This document shows, one piece after another, positions 27,061-37,262 of a stretch of 64,000 nucleotides of DNA (positions within the stretch are counted from its first letter, which is position 1; the number at the start of each line of letters is the position of its first letter). The stretch comes from JAFGOG01 sp034429215 (GTDB lineage Bacteria; Chloroflexota; Anaerolineae; JAAYZQ01): assembly GCA_034429215.1 (NCBI GenBank), contig DAOUGI010000126.1, positions 62,001 through 126,000 on the forward strand, written 5' to 3'. A program made the position numbers and the translations under genes. The notes below the pieces were generated by a model. It did not search any database, was not told the origin of the DNA, and saw nothing but the letters and a program-made list of their open reading frames with translations.

Positions 27061-27534
27061 ATGACGGACAAGCAAACGTTGGCGGCCCGCCGGGGCCTCT
27101 ATTTTGAAGAGTTCGAAGTGGGGCAGTCGATCGCCAGCGCCGGGCGGACGGTGACCGAGGCCGACGTGGTAGCCTTTGCCAGCCTGAGCGGCGACTGGAA
27201 CTCGATCCACACCGACGCCGAGTATGCGCGCCAGGCGCCGTTCGGCCAGCGGGTGGCCCACGGGTTGCTGGGATTGTCGATCGCCAGCGGGTTAGCGACG
27301 CGGCTGGGGTTCATGGAAGGGACCGTCCTGGCCTTTCGCGAGCTGGGCGAGTGGAAGTTCAGCCTGCCGATCTACCTGGGCGACACGATCCGGCTGCGGG
27401 CCACAGTGGCCGAGCTGAAAGCGATGGGCCGGCTGGGCGGCGGGCTGGTCACCTTCAAGGTCGAGCTGCTGAACCAGAAGGATGACGTGGTGCAGCGCGG
27501 CACGTGGAGTGTGCTCGTAAAAAGCCGCGGGTAG
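27061..27534 (+). CDS. MaoC-like hotdog hydratase
   Basis: 157 residues, hotdog fold. The (R)-enoyl-CoA hydratase dyad is present: Asp and His in SGDWNSIHTD, with the adjacent VAHGLLGLSIASG helix. Probable substrate is an enoyl-acyl thioester; no other fatty-acid genes lie nearby, so the pathway is open. Starts 4 bp after the DUF4126 stop with GAGG ahead, and converges on the dCMP deaminase gene. Confidence 0.88.
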   Translation: MTDKQTLAARRGLYFEEFEVGQSIASAGRTVTEADVVAFASLSGDWNSIHTDAEYARQAPFGQRVAHGLLGLSIASGLATRLGFMEGTVLAFRELGEWKFSLPIYLGDTIRLRATVAELKAMGRLGGGLVTFKVELLNQKDDVVQRGTWSVLVKSRG

Positions 27535-27539
27535 TTGCT

Positions 27540-27980
27540 CTACTCTCCATTCGAAAAATGAACCAGCTCGACGTGAGCCTGTTCCAGGAAGGAACGGGCG
27601 ATCTCGTCGGGATAATCGCCGGCATAGACGACACGCTCTATGCCGGCGTTGATGATCATCTTGGCACAGCTCAGACAGGGCTGGTGGGTGACGTACAGGG
27701 TGCTGTGGGACACGTCCACACCGTGGAGGGCGCCCTGGATGATGGCGTTCTGCTCGGCGTGGAGCGTCCGGACACAGTGGCCGTTGACGATCAGGCAGCC
27801 GGCCTCGGTGCAGTGGGGCAGGCCGCGCGGTGAGCCGTTGTAGCCAGTGGTCAGGATCCGCTTGTCGCGGACGATGACGGCGCCCACCGACGCCCGCGGG
27901 CAGGTGCTCCGCCGGGCAACCTGGAAGGTAATGTCCATAAAGTAGCTATCCCACGAGGGGCGGTCGGACTGTGGTTCCAT
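27540..27980 (-). CDS. dCMP deaminase family protein
   Basis: 146 residues of ComEB/dCMP deaminase type. Zinc site HAEQNAI and PCLSCAKMI; extra zinc-binding residues C-T-E-A-G-C and NGHC mark the deoxycytidylate deaminase subgroup. Makes dUMP for dTTP synthesis. Starts 3 bp after the aminotransferase stop. Confidence 0.92.
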   Translation of the reverse strand: MEPQSDRPSWDSYFMDITFQVARRSTCPRASVGAVIVRDKRILTTGYNGSPRGLPHCTEAGCLIVNGHCVRTLHAEQNAIIQGALHGVDVSHSTLYVTHQPCLSCAKMIINAGIERVVYAGDYPDEIARSFLEQAHVELVHFSNGE

Positions 27981-27983
27981 CGG

Positions 27984-29439
<1,456 letters not shown>

Positions 29440-29447
<8 letters not shown>

Positions 29448-30447
29448 GGGCCTCGGCAAAATCGACCTGGGACGAGTCGCCCACGTTCAGCACCCGGTAG
29501 CGGCCGCGGACGAACGCCTCCTTGCCGATGAGCGACCGGTCGAGCATGGTGTCGTCGATCGAGGCGCCCTCGTCGATGATCGAGTCGCGGACGATGGAAT
29601 GGAGGACGGTGCTGTGCTCGGCGATGGTGACGTAAGGGCCGACGATCGAGTGCTCGACGCGCGCCGTGGGGGCGATATAGACCGGCGGGATGACGACCGA
29701 GTTGACCGGCGCCGCCTGACTGCCGTTGGCCTGGCCATGCTGGAGCAGAAAGCGGTTGGTCTGGAGCACATCCTTGGGGGTGCCGCAGTCTTCCCAGTAG
29801 GTGACCTGGCGCACGCCAAAGCGAGCGCCCTTTTCCACCATCAGGTTCAGGGCGTCGGCCAGCCAGTACTCGCCCTTGGCCTGGATGTCGCGGGCCATCA
29901 GCTCTTCGATGGCGCGGACCAGCCATGCCGCGTCGCGGACATAGTAGGCGCCGATGACGGCCAGCCGGTTGTCGAAGGTGTCGGGCTTTTCGACCAGGCG
30001 GGTCACCCGGCCGTCGGGGTCGAGAACCGCCACGCCAAAGCGGCGGGGATCGGCCACCTCTTTGACGTACAGGACCCCATCCAGACCCGACTCTTCCAGC
30101 CCGTGCAGGTCGGCGTCAAAAACGGTGTCGACAAAGACGATCAGGACCGGCCCGGACAGGCATTCGCGCGCCAGCCAGAGGGCATGGGCCTGGCCGAGCA
30201 GCTCCTTTTGCTCGACGTAGCGGGCCGGGTAGGGATAGCCGCCGGCCTCATAGTATTCCTGGATCTGGTCGCCCAGCCAGCCGACGACAAAGGTCAGCTC
30301 GTCCACATGGACGTCGAGGCCGGCCAGCTTGTCGAGGATGTGGCCAAGCACCGGCTTGCCGGCGACGTTGAGCAACGGCTTGGGTTTGGACCAGGTATGG
30401 GGCCGCATGCGCTTGCCAAAGCCGGCCAAAGGGATGATTACTTGCAT
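29440..30447 (-). CDS. NDP-sugar nucleotidyltransferase with left-handed beta-helix
   Basis: 335 residues. N-terminal nucleotidyltransferase: MQVIIPLAGFGKRMRPHTWS ... KPKPLLNVAGKPV, with VFVDTVFDAD as metal-binding region and VVEKP-like RLVEKPD. C-terminal hexapeptide repeats (YIAPTARVEHSIVGPYVTIAEHSTV). Resembles RfbA/RmlA-long glucose-1-phosphate thymidylyltransferases; the sugar is not certain. ATG 30447 lies 4 bp after the gatA stop. Confidence 0.9.
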
Positions 30448-30451
30448 GTCG

Positions 30452-31954
30452 TCAACTCTCCATGTCAATCGATGGTAGTGCCGGCCGCCGCAGGTGCCAG
30501 TCGGTGGCCTGCTCGTAGGCGTGGGCGGCGCGCAGGACGGTGACCTCGTCAAAAGCACGGCCCATGATCTGAAGGCCGATCGGCAGGCCGGCCCGGTCAA
30601 AGCCGCACGGCAGCGATATGCCGCACAGGCCGGCCAGCGACAGGGCCAGGGTAAAGACGTCGGCCAGGTACATCTGCAAGGGGTCGCCGGCCTTTTCGCC
30701 GATCCTGAACGCAGTGGCCGGCGTGGTCGGCGCGGCCAACAGGTCGCATTGCTGCCAGACCTGCTCGAAATCGCGGCGGATGAGGGTGCGGACCTGGCCG
30801 GCCTTGAGGTAGTAGGCGTCATAGTAGCCGGCCGACAGGGCATAGGCGCCGAGCATGATCCGCCGCTTGACCTCGGGGCCAAAGCCCTGGCCCCGCGTCT
30901 GCCGGTAGCCGTCCCACAGGGCCTGCCCTGAGCCCGTCGAAGGGTCGCCGCCGGCGACAGACAGGCCATAGCGGACGCCGTCGTAGCGGGCCAGGTTGGC
31001 CGACGCTTCGGCGGGGGCGATCAGGTAGTAGGCCGGCAAGGCATACTCGGTGTGGGGCAGCGACACGGATACGATCTCGGCGCCCAGGCCGGCCAACAGG
31101 GCGATGGCGTCGCGGACCGCCGCCTCGACCTCGGGCTGGATGCCTTCCAGGAAATATTCACGCGGCACGCCGACCCGCAGGCCGCGCAGATCGCCGGTCA
31201 GGGTGGCCAGGTAGTCGGGCACCGGCAGGTCGACGGAGGTCGAATCGCGCGGGTCGTGACCGGCGATAGCGCCCAGGAGGACGGCCGCGTCGGCCACGGT
31301 GGCGGCCAGGGGGCCGATCTGGTCGAGGGACGAGGCAAAGGCGACCAGCCCCCAGCGGCTGACGCGGCCGTAGGTCGGCTTGAGGCCGACGATGCCGCAC
31401 AGGGCGGCCGGCTGGCGGACGCTGCCGCCGGTGTCGCTGCCCAAGGCGCCGAGGGCCAGCCCGGCGGCAATCGCTGCGGCGCTGCCGCCGCTGGAACCAC
31501 CCGGCACGCGGTCCAGATCCCACGGGTTGTGGGTGGTAAAAAAGGCCGAGTTCTCGGTGGACGATCCCATGGCGAACTCGTCGGTGTTGGTCTTGCCGAG
31601 GATGACCGCCCCGGCAGCCCGCAGCCTGTCCACGGCGGCGGCGCTGAAAGGCGGCACATAGTTCTCGAGGATGCGCGAGCCGCAGGTGGTGGGCAGCCCT
31701 TCGACACAGATGACGTCCTTGACGGCCAGCGGCACGCCCAACAGCGGATGGTCCTCGCCGGCGGCCCGGCGCCGGTCGGCCTCGGCGGCCTGGTCAAGGG
31801 CCATCTCGGGGGCGAGGGTCAGGTAGGCTTTGAGGTCATTGTCGAGGGCCACGATCCGGTCCAACAACGCCTGGGTCAGCGCCACGGAAGAGATGTCACC
31901 CGCGCGGAGCAGGCGATGGGCCTGGCGGATGGTCAAGGGCAGAATACCGGTCAT
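30452..31954 (-). CDS. gatA: Aspartyl/glutamyl-tRNA amidotransferase subunit A, with an in-frame repeat insertion
   Basis: 500 residues. Amidase-signature enzyme that hydrolyses glutamine for transamidation of Glu-tRNA(Gln)/Asp-tRNA(Asn). Lys in PLAVKD, Ser in GSSTENSAF and the nucleophile region GGSSGGSAAAIAAG with SDTGGSVRQPA complete the Ser-cisSer-Lys triad. Residues 337-345 (DPSTGSGQA) are not part of the family and are encoded by a 27-bp dispersed palindromic element read in frame. ATGA overlap with gatC. gatB is not in the window. Confidence 0.95.
   Translation of the reverse strand: MTGILPLTIRQAHRLLRAGDISSVALTQALLDRIVALDNDLKAYLTLAPEMALDQAAEADRRRAAGEDHPLLGVPLAVKDVICVEGLPTTCGSRILENYVPPFSAAAVDRLRAAGAVILGKTNTDEFAMGSSTENSAFFTTHNPWDLDRVPGGSSGGSAAAIAAGLALGALGSDTGGSVRQPAALCGIVGLKPTYGRVSRWGLVAFASSLDQIGPLAATVADAAVLLGAIAGHDPRDSTSVDLPVPDYLATLTGDLRGLRVGVPREYFLEGIQPEVEAAVRDAIALLAGLGAEIVSVSLPHTEYALPAYYLIAPAEASANLARYDGVRYGLSVAGGDPSTGSGQALWDGYRQTRGQGFGPEVKRRIMLGAYALSAGYYDAYYLKAGQVRTLIRRDFEQVWQQCDLLAAPTTPATAFRIGEKAGDPLQMYLADVFTLALSLAGLCGISLPCGFDRAGLPIGLQIMGRAFDEVTVLRAAHAYEQATDWHLRRPALPSIDMES
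30920..30946 (-). repeat. 27-bp palindromic repeat inserted in frame in gatA
   Basis: Contains CCTGAGCCCGTCGAAGG, a widespread type of short palindromic element; read on the minus strand it encodes DPSTGSGQA. The length is a multiple of three, so the frame is kept. Confidence 0.75.
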
Positions 31955-32280
31955 TCGGTACCGCCGGGAGTCGGCTCGGAGGCCGAGGGCAATATGATCG
32001 GCACGCGGAAGCAGCCGTTCTCGACGGCCGGGGCGTTGGCCAGGACGTCTTCGACCGGCAGGGAAGGGCGGGCCTCGTCGTCGCGCATGACGTTTTCGAG
32101 GGGCAAGACGGTCGCGGTCAGGGGGATGTCGCCGGTGTCCAACTGTCGCAGCCGCTCGGCGTACTCCAGGACCGCCGACAATTGGAGCCGGAAGGTCTCT
32201 CGCTCCTGCTCGGTCAATGCCAGCTTGGCCAAATCGGCCACATGATCCACTTGTTTGAGGCTCAGCTCCGCGGCGGTCAT
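31951..32280 (-). CDS. gatC: Aspartyl/glutamyl-tRNA amidotransferase subunit C
   Basis: 109 residues; helical GatC wrapping around GatA. VDHVADLAKLALTEQERETF and the C-terminal ENVMRDDEARPSLPVEDVLANAP are typical. Stop overlaps the gatA start (ATGA). Start ATG at 32278-32280; GatC of this length is normal. Confidence 0.94.
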   Translation of the reverse strand: MTAAELSLKQVDHVADLAKLALTEQERETFRLQLSAVLEYAERLRQLDTGDIPLTATVLPLENVMRDDEARPSLPVEDVLANAPAVENGCFRVPIILPSASEPTPGGTE

Positions 32281-32344
32281 CGCCGTGCATTATAGCACCT
32301 AATCAAGGATGTGGCAAAAATCGTCCAGGCGGGGCCGTCGATTG

Positions 32345-32373
32345 TTGCGCCTGATTTCGAAAGATGGTATAAT
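32345..32373 (+). promoter_or_regulatory. Sigma-70-type promoter of the histidine kinase
   Basis: TTGCGC (32345-32350), 17-nt spacer, TATAAT (32368-32373). It implies transcription from about 32380, which excludes the ATG at 32375 and favours 32393. Confidence 0.68.
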
Positions 32374-32392
32374 TATGTCAGAGAGACCGTCT

Positions 32393-33673
32393 ATGAAGCG
32401 TAACGACGTGGATACAACAGAACTGGAAAAGGTCATCAAGGGGCTGCAAACGGACAAGGACCAGCTCCGCGCTGCCTATATGTCGGTCAGCCAGCGGCTG
32501 ATCGGCCTGCGCCTGGTGCAGCACATCGCCCAGGAGCTGGCCACCGAGCTGGACGTGGACCGGCTGCTGTCGCGCATCCTGTGCACCGCGCTCGACGCGG
32601 TCGACGGGACGGCCGGCTCGCTGCTGCTGCTCGATCCGAGCGGGAAGGAGCTGATCTTTGCCGTGGTCGAAGGCGGCCGGGGGGCAGAGCTGCAGGGCCA
32701 GCGGATGAGCGCCGATCAGGGCCTGGCCGGCTGGGTGGTGCGCCACAACCACCCGGTTATCGTAGACGACGCCCAGCATGACAACCGGTTTTTCCGCGAG
32801 ATCACAGACGGGACAACGCTGGAGGTCGGCTCGGTGTTGTGCGCGCCGCTGGTTACCAGGGACCAGGTGATCGGCGCCCTGCAGATCCTGAACAAGGCAG
32901 AAGGCGCCCACTTTGACGACGACGACCTGGACCTGCTGACGGCGTTTGCCGCCCAGTCGGCGACGGCGATCGAGAGCGCCCGGCTGTACCAGGACCTGCG
33001 AAGGGAGCGGGACCGGCTGATCGTGGTAGACGAAGAGGCGCGGCGGCGGCTGGCGCGCGACCTGCACGACGGCCCGGCCCAGATGCTGGCGTCGATGCTC
33101 ATGACGGTCGATTTTATCCAGAGGCTGCTCGACCGCTTCCCGGAGCGGGTGCCGGAGGAGCTGACAGAGCTGCGCAACCTGGGCGAAAAGGCGTTATACC
33201 AGGTGCGCACGCTGCTGTTCGAGCTGCGGCCGGTGATCCTGGAGACGCGCGGGCTGGCGCCGGCGCTGGAAGCATACGTCGAGCGGCAGCGGAGCGAGGG
33301 CAGCCTGGAGTTTCACCTGGACGCCGGCAAGTTTTCCGGCCGGCTGATCCCCACAGCCGAGCGGACGATATTCGACATTATCCAGGAGGCGGTGGGCAAC
33401 GTCAAGAAGCACGCCCAAGCGAAAAATGTGTGGATCGCCCTGGCGGCGGCAGACGATCACCTGCTGGTCGGGGTGCGGGACGACGGGCGGGGTTTTGACG
33501 TGGAGCGGATGAGAGCGGAGTATGACAAGCGGAGCAGCCTGGGGATGCTCAACATGGAAGAGCGGGCGCAGGCCGTCGGCGGCAAGCTGTCGATCCAGTC
33601 GCAGCCGGGGACCGGGACGACCATCAGGCTGAGCGCGCCGCTGGAACCGCTGCGGGCTGAAGAGCCGGGCTAG
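32393..33673 (+). CDS. GAF sensor histidine kinase (HisKA_3, NarX/LiaS type)
   Basis: 426 residues, cytoplasmic. An N-terminal coiled coil, a GAF domain (about 45-200), a HisKA_3 dimerisation segment with the phosphorylated His in RRLARDLHDGPAQMLAS, and an HATPase_c domain with DDGRGFD and GLGML-like SSLGMLNMEERA. No membrane segment. No response regulator lies next to it, so it is an orphan here. Start set by the promoter; GAGAG is 8 nt upstream of the ATG. Confidence 0.9.
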   Translation: MKRNDVDTTELEKVIKGLQTDKDQLRAAYMSVSQRLIGLRLVQHIAQELATELDVDRLLSRILCTALDAVDGTAGSLLLLDPSGKELIFAVVEGGRGAELQGQRMSADQGLAGWVVRHNHPVIVDDAQHDNRFFREITDGTTLEVGSVLCAPLVTRDQVIGALQILNKAEGAHFDDDDLDLLTAFAAQSATAIESARLYQDLRRERDRLIVVDEEARRRLARDLHDGPAQMLASMLMTVDFIQRLLDRFPERVPEELTELRNLGEKALYQVRTLLFELRPVILETRGLAPALEAYVERQRSEGSLEFHLDAGKFSGRLIPTAERTIFDIIQEAVGNVKKHAQAKNVWIALAAADDHLLVGVRDDGRGFDVERMRAEYDKRSSLGMLNMEERAQAVGGKLSIQSQPGTGTTIRLSAPLEPLRAEEPG

Positions 33674-33811
33674 GCCCGGTAACCTCGTACAACATCGAAC
33701 TCTTCGCTTGCCCCGGGCGATCTCTGAAGGCGCGGAGCGCCTCCCGCCACCGCGCTCGGGATCTGCGTGGAGCAGCGTTCCCACGGCCCCCGCAGGAACG
33801 AGAAAATCTGT

Positions 33812-34288
33812 TCAAACGCTCAACTTTTTCGCCATGTAGAGGGAAGTCGCCTCGTAGCCTGCCTGTTGGTACAGGGCGATAGCCGCCTGGTTGTGGCCAA
33901 ACACATGAAGTGAAATCGTATCGAGTCCCAGCTCTTTGGCTTTTTCTTCCAGTGCGGTCAGGGTTTGCCGGCCGTAGCCTCGCCTGCGAAACTCCTCGTA
34001 AATCAAAAAATCGTAGACGAACGCCGAGGGGTGTGATGCTTCGTCCCTCACGGCAAACCAGATCATTCCGACTTGGACCCCGACATGGTCATCCTCAAGT
34101 GAAAACAGGTAATGGTTCTTGGATGCTACGCCATCGGGAAGAAGCTGCAGGAACTCTTTTTCGGCTTTCTGAAGAGCCTCGGAAGGATGCCAATTGCCCG
34201 CCCGGATATGCTCCTGGGCATATTCTTTAACAGAGCGCCGGCGGTATGCCTGGAATTCTTTTTCCGTCATTGGAACTAATCGCACCAT
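33812..34288 (-). CDS. GNAT family N-acetyltransferase
   Basis: 158 residues. Acetyl-CoA binding motif A is seen as YEEFRRRGYGRQTLTALEEKAKEL (R-x-x-G-x-G/A type), followed by SLHVFGHNQAAIALYQQAGYE, the usual motif B. Acceptor unknown. The preceding 138 bp (33674-33811) hold a GC-rich inverted segment but no gene. It ends the minus-strand pair with the peptidase remnant. Confidence 0.9.
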   Translation of the reverse strand: MVRLVPMTEKEFQAYRRRSVKEYAQEHIRAGNWHPSEALQKAEKEFLQLLPDGVASKNHYLFSLEDDHVGVQVGMIWFAVRDEASHPSAFVYDFLIYEEFRRRGYGRQTLTALEEKAKELGLDTISLHVFGHNQAAIALYQQAGYEATSLYMAKKLSV

Positions 34289-34289
34289 G

Positions 34290-34502
34290 TTATACTCTCT
34301 CCTTTGCCGATGGTTGATCGCGCTCGAAGCAGCCCTGAGGGACGTCCTGTCTCAGGTACTCGATGGCTGCCTCAAGCTGCGAGTCGATCTCTTGCAGCAA
34401 CAGCTCCCGGTCCAGCTCGACCCGGATGTCCGGAATCACGCCATGTCCTTCGAGCACCGTGCCATCCGGAACAATGATCTGCACTACGGGATAGAGGAGC
34501 AT
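34290..34502 (-). pseudogene. C-terminal remnant of an S41-type (tail-specific) peptidase
   Basis: 70 residues. VVQIIVPDGTVLEGHGVIPDIRVE and DSQLEAAIEYLRQ match the C-terminal end of CtpA/S41 peptidases (G-x-G-x-x-P-D then D-x-Q-L-x-x-A). The catalytic Ser/Lys core and PDZ domain are absent, and nothing recognisable lies upstream to 34622, so this is a 5'-truncated relic or a short orphan. Confidence 0.6.
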
Positions 34503-34622
34503 GGCTCCATTCCTTCCAGGCCTGTGGCCTCTGACTCACCATAGTATAGCCATCAGATGGGGGAGCTGTCATCCCCCAAGTAGGGGATTTGGCGAGGAAA
34601 GGTCACTGCTCGGATTGAGATC

Positions 34623-35414
34623 TCAGCTCGAGGCGCTGGCGTAGCGGCGCAGGCCCAGGCGGAAGAGCAGGGAGGAAGCGGCGAGCAGGGCCAGGGCGGC
34701 GAGCAGGGCAGCGACCAGGGTCAGGCCAGACAGGGCGCCGGTGAGGGCCTGGGCGGGCACGGTGGTCATCAGGCCCACGGGCACCACCCAGGTTAGCACA
34801 AGGCGCAGCCAACCGGGATAGAGGCCTACGGGGTAGCGGGCCATGCTAAAGAGGCCGTCGAACACCCAGGTGAAGAGAAAGCCGGGGTTCCACAGGGTCA
34901 GGGCCGAGAAGGCGAGCAGGATGGCGTAGAGGATGGCCACGCCGATCAGCAGGGCGAGCAGGAAGGTCGCCAGCCGCAGCGGCGTCAGCGACTGCCCCAA
35001 CTGAGCCACGGCCACGGCCAGCACGGCCAGCCCCAGGGCCAGGTCCACCAGGGCGAACGGCCGCCAGTGACGCACGCTGGCCAGGAACTGGGGGTTGACC
35101 GGCCGCAGCAGGGTAAAATCGAACTGCCCGTTCCAGATCTCGCCGTCCATGCCGGCCAGGGCTTCCAGGCTCGGGCCGATAAAGAGCCCGCGCAGGGCGC
35201 TCAGGGTGAGGTAGACGCCCAGCAGGGCCAGGGTCGAGGGCAGGTCCCAGCCGCGGATCGTCTCTATCTGGCCAAAGATGACGAGCACGCCCAGCACGCC
35301 GGTGGCCAGGTTGAGCACCGAGTGGAACAGGCTCAGCCAGAAATTGGCGCGGTAGGCCAGCTCGTTCTGGGCCGAGGCCCGGGCAAATTGGCGGACAAGT
35401 CTCAAGTGGTACAC
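34623..35414 (-). CDS. ABC-2 type transporter permease
   Basis: 263 residues, six predicted membrane segments; ABC-2 family permease of the PF06182 type (ANFWLSLFHSVLNLATGVLGVLVIFGQ; WNGQFDFTLLRPVNPQF). Third gene of an ABC exporter operon, 3 bp after the other permease. Cargo unknown. Confidence 0.85.
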   Translation of the reverse strand: MYHLRLVRQFARASAQNELAYRANFWLSLFHSVLNLATGVLGVLVIFGQIETIRGWDLPSTLALLGVYLTLSALRGLFIGPSLEALAGMDGEIWNGQFDFTLLRPVNPQFLASVRHWRPFALVDLALGLAVLAVAVAQLGQSLTPLRLATFLLALLIGVAILYAILLAFSALTLWNPGFLFTWVFDGLFSMARYPVGLYPGWLRLVLTWVVPVGLMTTVPAQALTGALSGLTLVAALLAALALLAASSLLFRLGLRRYASASS

Positions 35415-35417
35415 GGA

Positions 35418-36239
35418 TCAACCTCCCACCGCCGAGTAGCGGCGCAGGCCGGCGCGCCACAGGGCGACAAAGAGCAGCAGGGCGACGCCGAGCCAGGCGG
35501 CCTGGACGGCAAACCCGGCCCATATCTCGGCCGGGGTCAACTGGCCGGCCAGCACCTCCACCGGAAAGGCGACCATGTAGCGGAAAGGCAGGGCCCGCGC
35601 CGCCCCCTGCAGCAGGCCGGGCAGCAGCAGCGTGGGCGCCACCTGGCCGCCGATGAGAAAGATCAGCGATTCCTGCAGCGAGAGCAAGGCGTCGGCCCGC
35701 GTGGCCCAGAAGGAGAGCAGGGCGAGCCAGTAGCCCCACAGCCAGCGCAGCGCCCAGGCCAGGACCAGCGCCGGCAGGAAGGCCAGGGCGTTGCCCCAGG
35801 TGACGTGCAGCTCGGGGCGCAGCAGCAGGGCCAGGATGGCGGCCAGGGGCAGGGCAAAGGTCATGAATACGACCTTGACGGCTGCCTCGGAGGCCAGGGC
35901 ATCATAGATGGGCGAAAGGGGGCGCACCAGCAAAAAGTTCATGCGCCCGTAGCGGATGCCGTCGCCCACGGTCCAGTTGTTGGTGCTGAAGGTGAGCTGA
36001 TTGACCAGGATGAGGACCACGTAATAGCCCACCAGCTCGCCGCGGCTGAGGCCTCCCACCGGCTGCTCGCCGGCGGCGGTGGACCAGACCAGCAGGTAGA
36101 CCAGGAGGGGGACCATCCAGGAAAAGGCCACCAGGTAGAAAAAGCCGCGGTGCTGCAGCCACGAGAGCCAGGTAGCCCGGATCAGGGCCCATCCGCCGCG
36201 GAGGTTGCCGGCACGCAGATTGTCTGAAAGCAGGCTCAT
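35418..36239 (-). CDS. ABC-2 type transporter permease
   Basis: 273 residues, six membrane segments, paralogous to its neighbour: GDGIRYGRMNFLLVRPLSPIYDAL corresponds to the WNGQFDFTLLRPVNPQ loop there. Start ATG overlaps the stop of the ATPase gene (ATGA). The two permeases probably form a heterodimer with the ATPase. Confidence 0.87.
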   Translation of the reverse strand: MSLLSDNLRAGNLRGGWALIRATWLSWLQHRGFFYLVAFSWMVPLLVYLLVWSTAAGEQPVGGLSRGELVGYYVVLILVNQLTFSTNNWTVGDGIRYGRMNFLLVRPLSPIYDALASEAAVKVVFMTFALPLAAILALLLRPELHVTWGNALAFLPALVLAWALRWLWGYWLALLSFWATRADALLSLQESLIFLIGGQVAPTLLLPGLLQGAARALPFRYMVAFPVEVLAGQLTPAEIWAGFAVQAAWLGVALLLFVALWRAGLRRYSAVGG

Positions 36240-37234
36240 GCCGCCGCCTCCTGATAAATCTGGTCGATGACGGCGTCGATGGGCGGGTCCTCCACGGCCA
36301 GGTCGGCCACGGGCAGTGTATTCAGCAGGTGGGCGGTGAGGGCCGGGGCCTGATCGCTGGCAACGCGCAGCGCCAGGCGGCCGTTCTCCTGCTCGATCAC
36401 GTCCACGCCGGCGGGCAGCGACGGTGCGGGCGACGGCCCGCCGGCGCCGCTGCCAAAGGTGACGCGCACCAGCTTGAAGGGGGCGAGCCGATGGGCCAGG
36501 CCCTTGAGCTGGCCGTCGTACAGGAGCTGCCCGTGGTGGATGAGGATGACGCGCGGGCAGAGGGCCACGACGTCGGCCATGTAGTGGCTGGTGAGGATGA
36601 CGGTCACGCCGCTGCGGCGGTTGTACTCGCCGAGAAAGCGCCGCAGCCGCCCCTGCATCGAGACGTCGAGGCCCAGCGTCGGCTCGTCGAGAAAGAGAAC
36701 CTGGGGGCAGTGGAGCAGGCCGGCGATGAGCTCGCACTTCATGCGCTCGCCCAGCGACAGGTTGCGCACCGGCCGGGCCAGCAGCTCCTCCATGTCCAGC
36801 AGCGCCACCAGCTCGGCCAGTGTCCGGCGGTACTCGGCCGGCGGCACGCGGTAGATGCGGGCCAGCACGTCAAAGGTCTCCAGCGGCGGGATGTCCCACA
36901 GCATCTGGCTCTTGTTGCCCATGACCATGCTGATGCGCCGGAGGTAGGCCGGGCGGCGCTCCCAAGGCGTGTGGCCCAGGACGGCGGCCCGCCCCGCGGT
37001 GGGATGCAGCAGGCCGCTGAGCATCTTGAGCGTCGTCGTCTTGCCGGCGCCGTTGGGCCCGATAAAGCCCACCATCTCGCCGGCGGCGACGTCAAAGCAG
37101 ATGTCGCGCACGGCGTCCACGTCGCGGTAGGTGCGCCGCACCAGGCCCTTCAGGGAAGCCCGCAGGCCTGCTTCCCGCTCGGGCACGCGGTAGGTTTTGC
37201 ACAGGTTTCGCACCTGGATTTGACATTCTGTCAT
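36236..37234 (-). CDS. ABC transporter ATP-binding protein
   Basis: 332 residues. Walker A GPNGAGKTT, Q-loop GNKSQMLWD, signature LSLGERMKCELIAGLLH, Walker B VLFLDEPTLGLD, and H-loop LTSHYMAD. The extended C-terminal domain (about 230-332) is typical of NatA/daunorubicin-type exporters. Start set at ATG 37234 (GAGGAGAAG directly upstream); an ATG 15 nt earlier is possible. 28 bp after the RibD_C gene. Confidence 0.93.
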   Translation of the reverse strand: MTECQIQVRNLCKTYRVPEREAGLRASLKGLVRRTYRDVDAVRDICFDVAAGEMVGFIGPNGAGKTTTLKMLSGLLHPTAGRAAVLGHTPWERRPAYLRRISMVMGNKSQMLWDIPPLETFDVLARIYRVPPAEYRRTLAELVALLDMEELLARPVRNLSLGERMKCELIAGLLHCPQVLFLDEPTLGLDVSMQGRLRRFLGEYNRRSGVTVILTSHYMADVVALCPRVILIHHGQLLYDGQLKGLAHRLAPFKLVRVTFGSGAGGPSPAPSLPAGVDVIEQENGRLALRVASDQAPALTAHLLNTLPVADLAVEDPPIDAVIDQIYQEAAA

Positions 37235-37262
37235 CTCTTCTCCTCGCATGGCCGGACGGTTT

